Shown here piece by piece: positions 44,078 to 56,100 of a stretch of DNA of 64,000 bases. A program made the translations under genes and the position numbers. Each line of letters starts with the position of its first letter. The first letter of the stretch is position 1. The stretch is from Isoetes taiwanensis (taxonomy: Eukaryota > Streptophyta > Lycopodiopsida > Isoetales > Isoetaceae). The stretch is taken from positions 310,001 to 374,000 of the forward strand of contig JAJEKV010000004.1 in assembly GCA_021234155.1 (NCBI GenBank), in the 5' to 3' direction. The notes beneath the pieces are model-generated. The model did not search any database. It was not told where the DNA came from and saw only the letters and a program-made list of their open reading frames with translations.

Positions 44078-47045
44078 TCATTTTTCCACCAGCATCCCCA
44101 AGGATATGAGAACCTTATTCCTTACATCCTGAGGTATTGTAACTCTCGCTGTTTTACTAGGAATAGTTTTTGGAGTCCACGAGTACAATACGGTTTCAAT
44201 GTCTAGCCAAAGATCAGGATCACTAGGATTTCTCCTCCACCTCTTTGTCCAACAATCTGAATATCTTTCTTTATCGGTGACATTACTCAACTGATGTACT
44301 GGACACCACCATTCCACGCGCACCTACCTTCTTCTTTGCAAATATCCGAGATAGTGTATCCCAACCACATTGGATAGGTCTCTAGATCTGCTGGTTTTAC
44401 TACTACAAATTGGTGGCACTCCACGTCAGTAGAAGGTTCATAACAATCCATGCCTAGATATTTTGGCCTATCCTTCTTAGGACCAACATAGTGTTTATCA
44501 GATTGAGGATGAGCATATGCCTTCACAATGCTACTAATAGTACCATCATCTTCGTTAGCACCAGCTAATGTTTTCCACTTACTTTTAGGGAACCACCCTT
44601 CTTTCAGCTCTTCTGAGGATGTGTCTACCTCATCCAACAAGTTGATCACCTTCTTCCAATAATCTATCAATGCACGATTAGTCTCATCTGAATTAGTTTG
44701 CCAATGCTTGATGTAGTCATTGATGCCATCCTTAGTCAATCCCAATTGCTTGACTTCTTGGTTGGTTTTAGAGCTTTTGGTTGACGGGGAGGTATCATAG
44801 GCTTGCCATTTGCATCCCTGTGCCAAATTTCTGCCCCACCTCTCCACTTCTCCTCTGAAGGTCTCATTTTCCATTGCATGATTGGAATCCCTTCTCTCAC
44901 CCAAAAAGTGAATTGAAGAGGTCTAGAATGACCTTCCATGTCGAGAGCATACCCATCCACAAAACTCTTTCAATCAGGCACTTCTTCTATGATAGATCCT
45001 ATAGGAGATGGATTTGTACATCCATGAAATATTTCCAATAGCCTGGGAAAGTTGGTAACTGTCTGCTGTCTCAATACATGACTATATGTTCCAAACAATG
45101 CATCCACATCATGTCCGGACATTAGGAACCTCAAATTGACTCTTTCAAAAATACCCACAGCTGTTAAGTAGGATAGGAAAGAAAACATCCACCTGTTCTT
45201 ATTTTGACCAGCACAATTATCTAGTTGCAAGAGGAGCTTTCTGGGCAAATCTTGAGGTTTAGCACGAGATATTGAAGCTCCAACATGTTCATTAGGTCCA
45301 TTCCTCCTAAACCTTGCCTTGCTAAACTTTTCAATACTATTAGGGGTTCCATCCAACAATGCACTATGTAGTGCCTGGCTAGCTGTAGGATCCTGTAGGT
45401 GACCATTGTAACCCTTCTCATAGTTTCTTAAACACCTCATGATACTCCCAATGTGAAAATCTGGACCATCACTCCACAACTCTAAACTGAAATGGCCATA
45501 ATAGGTCTGAGACTGCCCATGCAATATTACCCTTTGTCATTGAAAATGCAAAGGGTATGATCTTCCACATGACTTAGGAATGTACTTGAATTGTGGAAGA
45601 CAAGTCTTACATTGGTCCATTTTATCATGTATAATACATAGATAGTTATTAGGTTCCATTGCGTGAGATAAGGTCCTCCACATCCAATAAGTTGATCTAC
45701 ATGATAGTTGATCCATCATATGGTCCTTCATATGTTCCCTTATCTTTGCCCTTAGACTTGGTTGCACAGTCTTATCTAGTGTCTCCTTGACTTAGCACAT
45801 AAATTGCACTTGGCAAAGTTGTTTGAAGTTGCTATGGTCACATGCTTGAAATGCTTATTCCATAGCCTACTAAAACTGGTTTGGGATATAGAGGCCACTC
45901 CAAGTTCCCGAAGTAATGCATTTATTTCCTCTAATATGCTCTTCTGGGTACAATGGGATGGCAATCTCTTTTCAACAATAACTCTACCCTGTTCATCCTT
46001 CTTACTCTTATGTGGCATGTTTTCTGCATTGAAATCCACATATCTTTCAAATATTTCCTTTGTAGCTATAGTTCTTGAGGTAGGCCTTACCAAGGCCGGT
46101 GTTCCCGTGCAATGCAATTTTACTATCATTTTCATGTCTCTTTTGCCAGTTGTGCCAAGAAGAGGTTGGAATTCCATGTATAGCCATCCATGCTTTTGAA
46201 CATATCCACTTTCCATTCAATGGGAATCTTTTCTTCTTTGATCTTTCATCCTGAATTGCATAGCCAAATATGGTGTACATGAAATTCCTCCTGCTATCAC
46301 ACTTATGTTCCTGATATGTAGCTCTTGCTACCACCATCTCCTCTATTGTGAACATTCTGTCTGAGGAGGCCCAACAACATTCACTTCCTCTAACCTTCAT
46401 CGGGGCTTGGGGAGAACAATCATAATCTGACTTGCATCTTTTGGTGGGATAATGCTTGAAAGTTGGAAGTGGCCTCTTGCTACACTGTGTGAACATTATT
46501 GACAATGGTTCTACATCTATAGGAAACATGTAGTTCCCCTCCAGTTTAATACTGTCCCTAGGCCATGCAACAATAGTTGGAACCTCTAGTTGCTTCACAC
46601 AAGCAAGGCATTCTTGTTTGCCTGAACCCTTTTCCTTCCAATTATCATATAATTTTGAGATTGCCACGCCTAACCTGTCCTCCCCTAATCTTTCATCATT
46701 CACTGCATTGATAGGATCTGCTAGAACAATAATCCCTTCTCCTACTGCCTCTCTGTTGCATGCATGCAGGATCTTGACCTTTTCGTTTTTCCAATCGACC
46801 CGAGTATAAAATACAATTTCCTTTCCTTTGGCATCATCCTTTTCATTTGAGGTCTTTTCCTTTCCTTTGCCATCATCAACATCATTTGGAGTCTTTTCCT
46901 TTCCTTTGCCATCATCAACATCATTTGAGATATTTTCCTTTCCTTGGCCATCATGTTCATTAGTTGGGGATTTTTCCTTGCCTTGATCAGCATCATTGGA
47001 GGCTTTTTTTTTTAGCATTTTGCATGCCATTGACCTAGAATGCAT
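44078..47045 (-). mobile_element. DUF7869-like RNase-H-fold transposase gene, frameshifted
   Basis: Frames follow one another on the minus strand. The N-terminus (47,045) has a ~90-residue Lys/Asp/Glu-rich tail with tandem DDGKGKEKTPNDV units. Next come RRNFMYTIFGYAIQDERSKK, KWICSKAWMAIHGIPTSSWH and HGNTGL, then NAENMPHKSKKDEQGRVIV. The proposed catalytic region has CIIHDKMDQCKTCLPQF (first Asp pair), LLLQLDNCAGQNKNRWMFS (second Asp) and LMSGHDVDALFGTYSH (third Asp, the usual GHTHEDID). A C-terminal segment carries VEWWCPVHQLS. This order fits the widespread but poorly studied DUF7869 family found in repetitive eukaryotic genes. Frame changes at about 46,095, 45,530 and 44,960 may be decay, introns or sequencing error. 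Terminal repeats were not identified. Confidence 0.65.
46835..46995 (-). repeat. Tandem repeat coding for DDGKGKEK units
   Basis: Four imperfect ~45-bp copies of a block containing CCTTTCCTTTGCCATCATC (plus strand) encode the charged N-terminal tail of the transposase-like protein. Confidence 0.85.
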
Positions 47046-47049
47046 AAAA

Positions 47050-48840
47050 ACATATAGTAAGTTAGCATATCCAAATAACTTCTCACTAACATGTTCATAA
47101 ATGAAAGCCTCATATGTCTTATTCTATTTGATCATTCTATTTATATAATGGGATTCCCCAAGTTATTTTCCTCAACATTATATATAAATAAAACCCTCTA
47201 CTTATAACCTTCTAACTTGTATCCTATAATAACCTTAGAAACAACTTTTAAGGTTATTATAGGTTAGCAGTTTTAAGGTTAAGAAGTTTATTGTTTCTCG
47301 AAATTTTAAGGTTGGAAAGTTATTGTAGGTTAAAAGTTTTAAGGTTAGAAGTTCTAATTCATGAACTTTTAAACTTATAATTTAACTATTAACTTAAAAC
47401 TAGCATATAAACTTATAACTCATAACTTTTAAATTTAATAACCCCTAAAACAATTAACCCTTAAAACAATTGTCCTTAAAACAATTAACCCTTGTAATAA
47501 ATTTTCGCGGAAGTTATAATGGTGCGGTACGAAATTTTAAAAGCAGTTATTATTTCAAGTTAGCATTCCTTTTCAAACTTTTCTCTCACACTTTCGAACT
47601 TTTCTAATTCCAGGCGCTTCTGCTTCCAATTCCAGGCATTCCAGGCGCTTATGCTTCCAATTTCGACTTCCAATTTTGGCTTCCAATTTCTCGGCTTTCG
47701 GCTTTCTCGGCTTCTATCTGCTTCTCGGCTTCAATCTATCTTTCTCGGCATCTATCTTTCTCTCTTCAATCTATCTGCTGCATGACCTAAGGAGGAGATA
47801 ATATTATCTTATCTTCTATCTTTCTCGGCTTCAATCTGCTTCTCGGCTTCTATCTGCTTCAATCTGCTTCAATCTATTTTTATCTGCGCTTTCGAGCTTT
47901 TCGAGCTTTCTGCTTTTGGGTTTTCGGCTCAAAGGCTTTTCTGCTCGAAGGTTTCTACAAAGCATTCGGCTAAAGGTTTTGGCTCTCTACAATCTCTCTG
48001 GTTTTTTGGCTTCGGCTTGGAATAGCAAAGTTTTCTGGTTTTTTGGTTTTGTGTTAAAGGTTCTCGGCTTCTCGGTTTCCAAATTATCTGCTATTGCTTC
48101 TTCTCGGCTTCTTAAGGCTCAAATCATCTGCTATTGGCTTCTTGTCGGCTTCTTAAGGCTCAAATCATCTGCTATTGGCTTCTTCTCGGCTCAAATCAAC
48201 TAGGTTAGTATTTCACATTTCTTTACTTAAAGTCATTTATCTTATTCTTGTTTTTATTCTAGTATTTGAATGTTACGTTTCTCTGCTTTTATCTGTTCTT
48301 TATCTATTATATGAGCTTGAGGGCTTAATGAAGGGAGTGCTTATTGGCTTAGACTTTTAGATGCATCACCCCTAACGCCCTAGCACCTTCATATATAGAT
48401 CTATTGCTAATAAACATGTTCTATTGCTTATATGATCTTGCTCTCTGCTCTTGCTCTATGATCTTGCCTATATGATCTTGCTCTATGATCTATCTGCTCT
48501 ATGCTCTATGATCTATGATCTATCTGCTCTATGATCTTGCCTATATGATCTTGCTCTATGATCTATCTGCTCTACGATCTTGCTTATATGATTTTGATGT
48601 ATCTGCTCTTATTCTATTTCACTAGCTCTTCTTCTATCTGCTCTAAATAATGAACTAAATAAGGAGTTCTAAACACTGAACTAAATAATGAACTAAACAA
48701 GGAGTTCTAAACAATGAACTAAAACAATGAAGTAAATAATGAACTAAATAATGAACCAAACTAAATAACGCTCTATGAGTTCTTATTCTGCTCTATTTGC
48801 TCTTAGATTTGCTCTATCTATTCCCATGGCTCTATAGAAT
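47050..48840. repeat. Succession of degenerate tandem repeats
   Basis: Four different low-complexity zones follow each other. 47,220-47,500 has AAGGTTAGAAG/ATTAACCCTTAAAAC units. 47,620-48,195 has CTTCTCGGCTTC and ATCTGCTATTGGCTTCTT units. 48,385-48,640 has CTCTATGATCTTGCCTATAT units. 48,640-48,775 has AAATAATGAACTAAA units. There is no credible coding sequence. Confidence 0.7.
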
Positions 48841-48855
48841 GATATGTTAGAATTG

Positions 48856-49545
48856 GCGAAATCGCGCTTGGCGCATTTCTAGTCCGGCTTTATATAAATC
48901 GCGCCCAGCGTGTGCGGTGCGATGTAAAAAAAAAAAACACTATAGTAAACGCGCCTGGCACGTTTTGAATTTTGCATACGTAGAATCGCTTTCTGGGGAT
49001 AGGAATATCATTTGCTAATTAGTTAATTTCTCTCGTTCTAGTGCATTACACATGGCTGCTTCTAGTTCAAATATACTTCCTCACGGACTGGCCATCAACA
49101 TTTGGACCCTGTACAAGATACTACTTAATTGTCTTTGTTCAAAACATTCACGAGAGAGAGTTGGACAAGCCGGTTGGCCGATGCATGTATCGGGGCCATG
49201 GGAATGCTATCATCGCATCACTGGACATATTCGGCTCCTCATGCTCTTAGTAAGGCTCATGCCCACAAATAAATACCAGGATTTGATTAGGAGTATCAAG
49301 GATCGATACAACACTCTGATTTGGAGACTCGACATTCGCAGGGAAGAAGAGGATGCTGTCATATCACAGTGGTCCAGGTGGCACTTTACTCGGTATTGGG
49401 CCGATGAAGTGGGCCTTTGCGACATTTTGTAGAGATATGTAGAGCAAGCTATGTTAGTTCAAAAAGAACTCGCGCCTGGCGCATTTTCACAATGTACATA
49501 TATATCTTTTGAATATAAATACAATCTCGCGCCTGGCGCAATTTT
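48856..49545. repeat. GC-rich palindromes flanking a small gene
   Basis: Variants of AATCGCGCCTGGCGCGATT occur at about 48,858, 48,895, 48,947-48,966, 49,469-49,489 and 49,525-49,543. Each stands out against AT-rich surroundings. Confidence 0.7.
49052..49432 (+). CDS. Small protein of unknown function
   Basis: A 126-codon frame begins MAASSSNILPHGLAINIWTL just after a TTCTCTCGTTCTAG acceptor-like sequence and ends GLCDIL. The C-terminal half is charged and amphipathic (YQDLIRSIKDRYNTLIWRLD, then a Trp-rich stretch). I recognise no domain. It lies between GC-rich palindromes of the type found in introns of the neighbouring duplicated gene and may belong to the same system or be its upstream exon. 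It could be real, but nothing beyond an open frame with balanced composition supports it. Confidence 0.35.
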   Translation: MAASSSNILPHGLAINIWTLYKILLNCLCSKHSRERVGQAGWPMHVSGPWECYHRITGHIRLLMLLVRLMPTNKYQDLIRSIKDRYNTLIWRLDIRREEEDAVISQWSRWHFTRYWADEVGLCDIL

Positions 49546-49610
49546 GCAGCTTAAACTTTTATGTGACGCTTATTTTATTATGCTTTTTTATTATATGCAA
49601 TGTCGAAAAC

Positions 49611-49730
49611 ATTGAATCCTTTGATGCCCTCCAGCCAGTATGACCAACCCCAAGAAACTACACATTCTCATTAATGTGTAGTTTCATGGGGTTGATATGA
49701 CTGGCTAAAGAACATCAAAGAATTCAAAAT
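49611..49730. ncRNA. miRNA-precursor-like foldback
   Basis: Arms of ~50 nt are near-complementary: the left arm includes AGCCAGTATGACCAACCCCA and then GAAACTACACATT, and the right arm AATGTGTAGTTTC and then ATGGGGTTGATATGACTGGC. The loop is CTCATT. Small mismatches and bulges are scattered, as in plant MIR precursors, but a small MITE would look the same. There is no coding content. Confidence 0.4.
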
Positions 49731-50368
49731 TCACAACATCACGCAGATGTTATGATATATATTTTTTTTTTTTTGAATATCCAAATAAACATACCTTTTA
49801 GGACGTTCTTTTGGCCATGCTACAAAATGTGCCCACGCCACCAACCAACCTGTATCGCCACGGGGTGTCTTCGTGGAAGAGCCTCATCTTCATAATTGCA
49901 GTTTATAATGGAAATCTTACAGAAACTGTTTCCAAGAGGAACACCATGACACATAGAACTTGGATTCAGATCTTCGATTTTACATAAGCCTACTCGGCGC
50001 TTCAAGTTTCTTTGTTAAAAGATAGCATTCTTCTCCCATTAATCGATAAAGAAACAGAATGCATTGGGAAAAATAGAGGACGAAAAATAGAGAACAATAA
50101 TGCATTGGGAAACATAGAGAATGCATTCGGAATGGAATCACACTCACCATAGTTCAGCAGACATCGATTGATCTTGGGATTGAAGGCGGCTCGATCGATC
50201 CTAAGCGATCTTGGGCGCTCTGATAGTAGGTGGCCGATTAGGTGGTAGTAGATTGCCACATATGCGTTTCTTGAAAATAATAATTAATTGTTATCTTGAA
50301 ATTGCACTAAAAAGAAAAACACAATTTAAATTTGCAAATGAGCCGAGACGGACGGTTAATTAAGGCGG

Positions 50369-50376
50369 TATAAATT
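50369..50376 (+). promoter_or_regulatory. TATA box of gene copy 1
   Basis: TATAAATT after GGCGG lies ~115 bp before the ATG at 50,491, in sequence conserved with copy 2 (56,676-56,683). Confidence 0.5.
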
Positions 50377-51013
50377 GAAAAGGACGTGAATTTGAATTTA
50401 CGGTTGTAAATCTGACGGCCTAGATTATGAACGCATACATATAAGTTTAAACCAAAACCACAGTCTCATATTATCCACACTTGCAGTTCTATGGCGTCTA
50501 GAGGATCTGGCAGCCGCGGCCGAGGCGCAGGTAGAGGTGGGCGACATGCCAAAGCACAAATCCAAAGCCTGGAGTTTGCTGAACAAGCGAAAAGCACAAA
50601 TCCAACAAGCGCCTCAGGTATGAATCAGTGTTTTTGTTCTGTAATTGATTTCTGTGTCCCTCTTTTTGTTAGGTTTTTAGGATTTTTTCTGTAATAATAG
50701 AGTTATTATCCGATAAGAAGCATATGTCCTCTAATATTTGAGTTCATATGTCCTAAAAATGTCTTAATGTGTGCATGTTGTTTTTTCTTTTAATGATGTA
50801 TGTGCTGTTTCAATCTTGTATACTTAGCTGAACGGTATTCAGTAGCTAGTTGTGTTTTTTATAGTTAGTTGTGTCCTCTGATGAAGATTCGACTCTTTAA
50901 GTTGTATTTTTATAGTTAGTTGTGTCCGAGCATTTTGATTAGGACAAAACGCCCTAAGCCGGGCGCATTTAATTAGTCATTACATTAGTTTCTTTATCTT
51001 TGAGGTCACTTCT

Positions 51014-51136
51014 AAAGCGCGCCAAGCGCGTATTTGTTGCATTTTGACTGGGACAAAACGCGCCTGGCGCCTGGCCCCAATAAACTAAATGAACTTGCTG
51101 TGTATTCGTTTTCAAATCGCGCCAAGCGCGTTTTTG
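51014..51136. repeat. Palindrome cluster in intron 1, copy 1
   Basis: AAGCGCGCCAAGCGCGTATT, AACGCGCCTGGCGCCTGG and AATCGCGCCAAGCGCGTTTT occur within ~120 bp. They are identical in copy 2 (57,318-57,439). Confidence 0.8.
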
Positions 51137-52349
51137 TTGCATATGTTTCGACAAAGATATATTTTAGCATTAAAAGATTAACCCATGTGCTTTGTAATTT
51201 CGGGATCACAAAAGACAAGCAAAAAGAGGGAGGACCAAGCAAGGCGAGACCTCCTGATCGAAAAAAAAGCAAAGGACGAGATGAAGATGTTCTTGTATGC
51301 ACCCGCAACATGTATTGACGTTAGAAGATACATCCGGAATAATAAAGGCTCGTAGAACCTCCATGTCCGTAAGAAGATCTTATAGAGGGGAGAATGGTAT
51401 GTGGAGATATTCAAAACTGGTGGGAAGCGAGACCTCATATTCATGTCAAGGGTAAGAGAGACCGGTCAAATAAAGCGGGGGAATTCTTATTACATGCTAA
51501 GTGCGTGATCGATTCTTTCGCTCGTGCTAGTTGAAGTGGGCCAAAAACATAAGAAGAGCCTAAAGAAGATCAATCGATGCAGTGCTAGCTCTTTTAAAGA
51601 GACTGCATTAAGATCAGACGACATGGCCGATAACCTCTTCAAATTTGGCTTGACAGTTGGCGAGCCATTGACTCCTAAAAGAATATGCGAGGGGCTTACA
51701 GCTGTTCGACGAGCCATTAGCACGAGGCCCTCAGGTAGTGTCTACTTACAGGCAGTGAAGGATAAGGAAGAAGAAAGCTCTAAAGGCAGGGAAACCACAG
51801 AAGCGACAGCAGGCCTTACAAGTGACGATGACAAGGCCAGGCAGTTAGAGGCGATGAGCAAGCTCAAAAAATATGCTGACAAGTATCCACTGGGCCTGAA
51901 CTTCACCCATCCAGTCCATGTGGATAGGCTTTTCAGGTCCACTAAAGCCATTTATATCGGCAGAAGGTATGACAAGCAGCACTCCTTGGAGATAGTGAAC
52001 AACATGATCGAAAATCCAGGGCAAGTGCCAATGCCTGCAGATGTAGTGTCGTACGATACCAGAATGAGGAAGGTAATCATGTGGAGTGTTGGAGGACTTC
52101 ATCGAGAATCGACATACATTTTATGATAATAGATGGCCAAGATTCAATAGAGGCCCGAAGGTTACGATCAAGAAGGCACAAAGATCTTGGGCATCGGTTG
52201 TTCTATAAGTCGTGATTCGTCGAAACTACGGTTCCGAGCGGCTCAACAACACCTGCCGAGCTAGCCGAAATAAGCGCACTCCTGAATGACATGGGAAAAA
52301 CATTCTTATACAAAAGGTAATTCTCTTCCCTTAGGTTTCGCCAGATCTG

Positions 52350-52723
52350 CGCAAAGCGCCAGCGATTTCATATTAAAGCAAATCAGCGCCAGCGCGATTT
52401 TGCCTACTCTAAAGAACAAAGGCTTTCGGAATGGTAGTCGTTTCTCCTCAAACAAGCAAATCGCGCCCGCCGAAGATTTTCATATTAGAATGTTAACGCC
52501 CATCGCGGGATTTGCCTACCCTCGGGAGAAAAGGCTATCCGCCTAATAGCCAAGTCTCATCGCTAGGCAATTCTCGACGCCGATTTGCATTCTAATATGA
52601 AATCGCCAGCGCCGATTTATTTGTTTGATGAGGAACGACTACCAATCGAGGAAGCGCTTTAGAGTAGGCAAATCGCTACCGATGATTTGCTTTAATATGA
52701 AATCGCCAGCGCCGATTTTTAAA
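52350..52723. repeat. Intron 3 foldback, copy 1 (eroded)
   Basis: This is the counterpart of the 391-bp hairpin at 58,669-59,059. The same order is visible, but the GCGCCAGGCGC cores are shortened or altered (for example AATCGCCAGCGCCGATT), which destroys much of the pairing. Confidence 0.75.
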
Positions 52724-55599
52724 CTAGAAGGATTTATTTCATTCACGATTATGAAGCTAAGAATGTTACTCCTTGCAGTCCCTATATAGAGCAACTTCGG
52801 CATGCTCGGAACCTGTGGATTCAATATGGGAAGCCAATGCCAACCAGACAGGACCAGTCCAAAAGAGCTGAATTCAAGTTGCTGGAGAGGACACTTAGTC
52901 GACGATAATACAGACAAAACCAAGAGCACCGGATCAAAGAAAAAAAGGAGATGAAAAGGGTGATGCTTCCAGGAACCAACTGCGCCCAAGGATGCCTGCA
53001 AGATAGTATTTGCTTCAGATCCATTATGGGAGAAATGGAATGAATTCTGGGATGCCTACGTTGAGAAGAAGTTGCCAGATTCACAAGGAAGATTTCCTCC
53101 TGTTGACACATCAATTTTTGATATACATATACTTGAGAGATGAGGAAGGCTCATGGATTGGGACGCATCAAGATCTGATCTCGATTCCGGACAGGTTAAT
53201 TAGAAAGGAAATTCTTTACAAGAAAACCCCGGCAACAAAGGCTATGGAATCATTTGAAGATGCACGCCGACGAGCTGAAAAATATTAGAGTGCTCAAGGA
53301 GGCAGGTTGGTGAGGAATTACAAAGGCTTTACGGAGAGTGGTGGTTTGTCGGAGTTAGGACTCATGCAAAAGTATAACGTCTCCAACGACGACCTAAAGA
53401 AGTATGTATTTTGGTCCAAGGACTTTGTCAAGCAGCCAGGTTGAAGAACGTTGCAAAGATCGATTGGGCTTCACACTAAAGTTACGTCCGACTTGAAACG
53501 AAAAGTCGCGATGGTGAAGCAGACTCCGAGACGGAATCCACTTTTTTTTATCAAGTGTCCACTGGTTTCAAGTGTGCCTTGCCAGAAGTGGGTGCAGGTC
53601 CCCATCATATCACACTCTTTGTCCTTGATAGCCGAGGCACCGGATGGTCGCTTTGATGACTATAATACGTTCTTCAACATACGCAATGGTTTCACCATGG
53701 AGATGAACTACACAATTGTCACTATATGTCCCTCCGACATAATGCATATGCTTTAAGTGCTGCAAATGACCTTGAATGCGTGAAAGTCATCCGACAGGCG
53801 ATCCTCATAGATGAAAACAGGGACAGTGACTTCAGCACAGAAGTAAAATTTCTCATGTGCTTATAATTATGATAGCCATGATGGATGGTAAGGAATATGA
53901 AAGGCTCAAGGGAAAACCAGATGGAGACAAGCTAGCATGGCGTGTTATCCGGTTAGATGAACGATATCTGCGTAAACGTCTTCTATCCGGAGCAAGAAGA
54001 CAAGGGAAGGGTGTCAAGGTCGTGGAAGAGTTAGAGGAAGAAGAGGAAGAAGAGGATGAAACGAGGATTCACCCAATTCTTGTGGGCCACATTAAGTATG
54101 AGCTCCTAACTTCACATAAGGGTAAGCTAAACAAGAACGGGTTCTCTATGGACCTTCCCAAGATCTCATTGAAGCATTTTATCCATTGGGAACAACTTTG
54201 GGAACTTCACGTTGGAGGTTACATCGATAGAGAAGCTTTGAAGTCGCAAGGAAATGTCGGGAGCGCCCTCCGATGATCTCGCCAAAAATTTCTTGGACCT
54301 CTTCTTTGAGAAAGTACTAGAGGAAGCACCTAGGGGACCAATCGGCAAAGGTAAAAACAAAGCTTCTAGCTCTAAGGTCGAAATACCCGCAGATTTTCTT
54401 AAGGAACGGAGAATATGAGAAAGCTATTCGTTGGCCACAACATCATGGATGAAACCAAGAGCAGCCCGGATCACCAAGTACCTATCAACATCCCCGCGGA
54501 ACATCCTTGGCCCCAAAAAATATAAAACAGGATGAAGATAACAAGGATGATGATAATAACAATAATGATGATGAAGAAGACTCCAAATCAAAAACACTAG
54601 CCAAGTTAGCGTAAAGAGTAATGAACTATCAAGCATAGTTCACACCGCATGCATCTCAATCGATGTGGTTGGTGCTTCTATCGTAATAGGAGACAACTCG
54701 AATAAGGATGCAACGGAAGAAGACACCACGGGGAATGAAGAAGAAAGGTATCGTAACAATGTTCTTTTTTGATATCCATGCATTTTACAAACTACAAGCA
54801 TATAGAAATCATACCGGTGCGATTTAGAGTTTCCTAGAGATCATATTTTTAAATTATATTGACATGCATCATTCATGAAATCTACCGACGCTAGCGTTGC
54901 TTTTCCATTTCTTTATCTCATACGTTATTGTTCTCCTTACGTAAATGATTTGGCTTCCCCAAAAGTACCGGTCTTTGATTTGAATGGTGTGCTATGTAGA
55001 ACGTTACCTAAAGCAACGCTTTGAAAAGTCATGGTATGCGCAACAACCATTTGAGACACATTACCAAATATGTTTACCCGCCCTTTATCCGGAAGGAGAT
55101 GTTGGACCAGGCCTTCACCGCTTTTGTTATTTTAATTTGGTCATCTATGGAGCATAGAAATATCTGAGGATGTTTAAAAAGTAGTGTCCGAAGCTAAATA
55201 GAGATTACGCCCATCTGGGATCAAAGCAAATGTGCTTCATTCACAAACCCTAAAGAACCGACAGTAAAAAGATATTTGTGAAAATGCTTCATGCTAACAT
55301 GATGGATGCCCTAGGTGTTGAGGATAAGGAAGGCATGATCATGGTGGATGATGACACTCTAAAGTGTTGCTTCAATCAGTCCACGTCATTGAATCCGCCA
55401 TCCTATTATCCCAAGATTTTGACAAAGATGACTTCTGCTTCGCTTTGTTAGTATCTTGCACCTAAATAGCTTAGGAAAAACGGTTGAAGAGATACAAACA
55501 CTATACCAAGATCTTGATTGGACGGGGGAAATTGACAGGACCTTGAGAAAATCGTTCTAGAAAGGGAACTTTTTGATATATATGTATACAGAAATACAC

Positions 55600-56100
55600 T
55601 TTCCAAAAAGTTTTGAATATGAAATATACTTCAACCTCATTGATTATATATTGTGTGTTCTTATATTAGCATTATTGGTTACGTATACGTATTGTTTTTT
55701 TTTTTTTATATTGTAATGTGTATAGTTTGCTATACTTGCAATAATTTGTATGTATATCTGAAGTCAATAATTTAGGTGTGTATAAATAGGTATGCATAAA
55801 TTGGCAAACCATAAACCCGGGTCATATACACTTATTATTATGGCACATTCTATTACGCAAGGTGAACCATACGGACCTCTGCGAGTCTTGAGCTAGAAAA
55901 GCAGAACTTGAGTGGCAGTGTCGTTGCTATGAATCCGTCGCTTATCCTGATAGTCCCTTTGATGTTGTAATCCATCTTATGGAGATCCGGAGCATGGTTT
56001 TGTTCATGATCGGCCGGGATCTCGAGAGGGCCGCTGCGGCGCTGTCGACAGAAATGAATGGATTAGTTTTAAGTTTATGTTCTATAGCAATACGTAACAT
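55600..56100. other. 3' flank of unit copy 1 and duplication junction
   Basis: AT-rich sequence after the stop codon, then a segment shared with 62,140-62,435 (GGCACATTCTATTAC, TTTGATGTTGTAATCCATCT). No further gene is recognised. Confidence 0.6.

Larger units (their letters stand above)
50491..55576 (+). pseudogene. Copy 1 of the DGQH/methyltransferase-like/FCP1-like gene, disrupted
   Basis: This is the same exon order as the copy at 56,797: RG-rich exon 1 (50,491-50,617), the KRICEGLTAVRRAI to GQVPMPADVVSYDTR part (51,524-52,126), FASDPLWEKWNEFWDAYVE, the KSLGxx acidic linker, and the phosphatase exon (54,960-55,576). It contains many more frame breaks than copy 2. Most lie where copy 2 has CAG or CTG, for example TCCTGACA in copy 2 against TCGACA here. 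The DGQH motif reads DGQD here. It may be a true pseudogene or an under-polished assembly copy. I favour the latter for most differences. Confidence 0.75.
49790..56100 (+). repeat. Tandem 6.3-kb duplication, copy 1
   Basis: It starts near AAACATACCTTTTTAGGACG and ends near the junction GTTCTATAGCAATACGTAAC at about 56,100, where the same start sequence recurs. It is co-linear with copy 2 (offset 6,306 at the first exon, ~6,348 at the last). Long stretches are nearly identical (for example 51,540-52,080), while others differ mainly at CAG/CTG sites and GCGC palindromes. Confidence 0.95.

Noticed and set aside
45804..46199. 131-codon plus-strand frame
   Set aside because: It is antisense to the transposase-like frame, with no domain or start context.
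47916..48360. Hydrophobic open frames near 48 kb
   Set aside because: They are produced by degenerate CTTCTCGGCTT repeats and are not protein-like.
50900..55600. RIP-like or deamination mutation of the duplicate
   Set aside because: Changes are complex indels and substitutions at CAG/CTG, without an excess of C-to-T or G-to-A.
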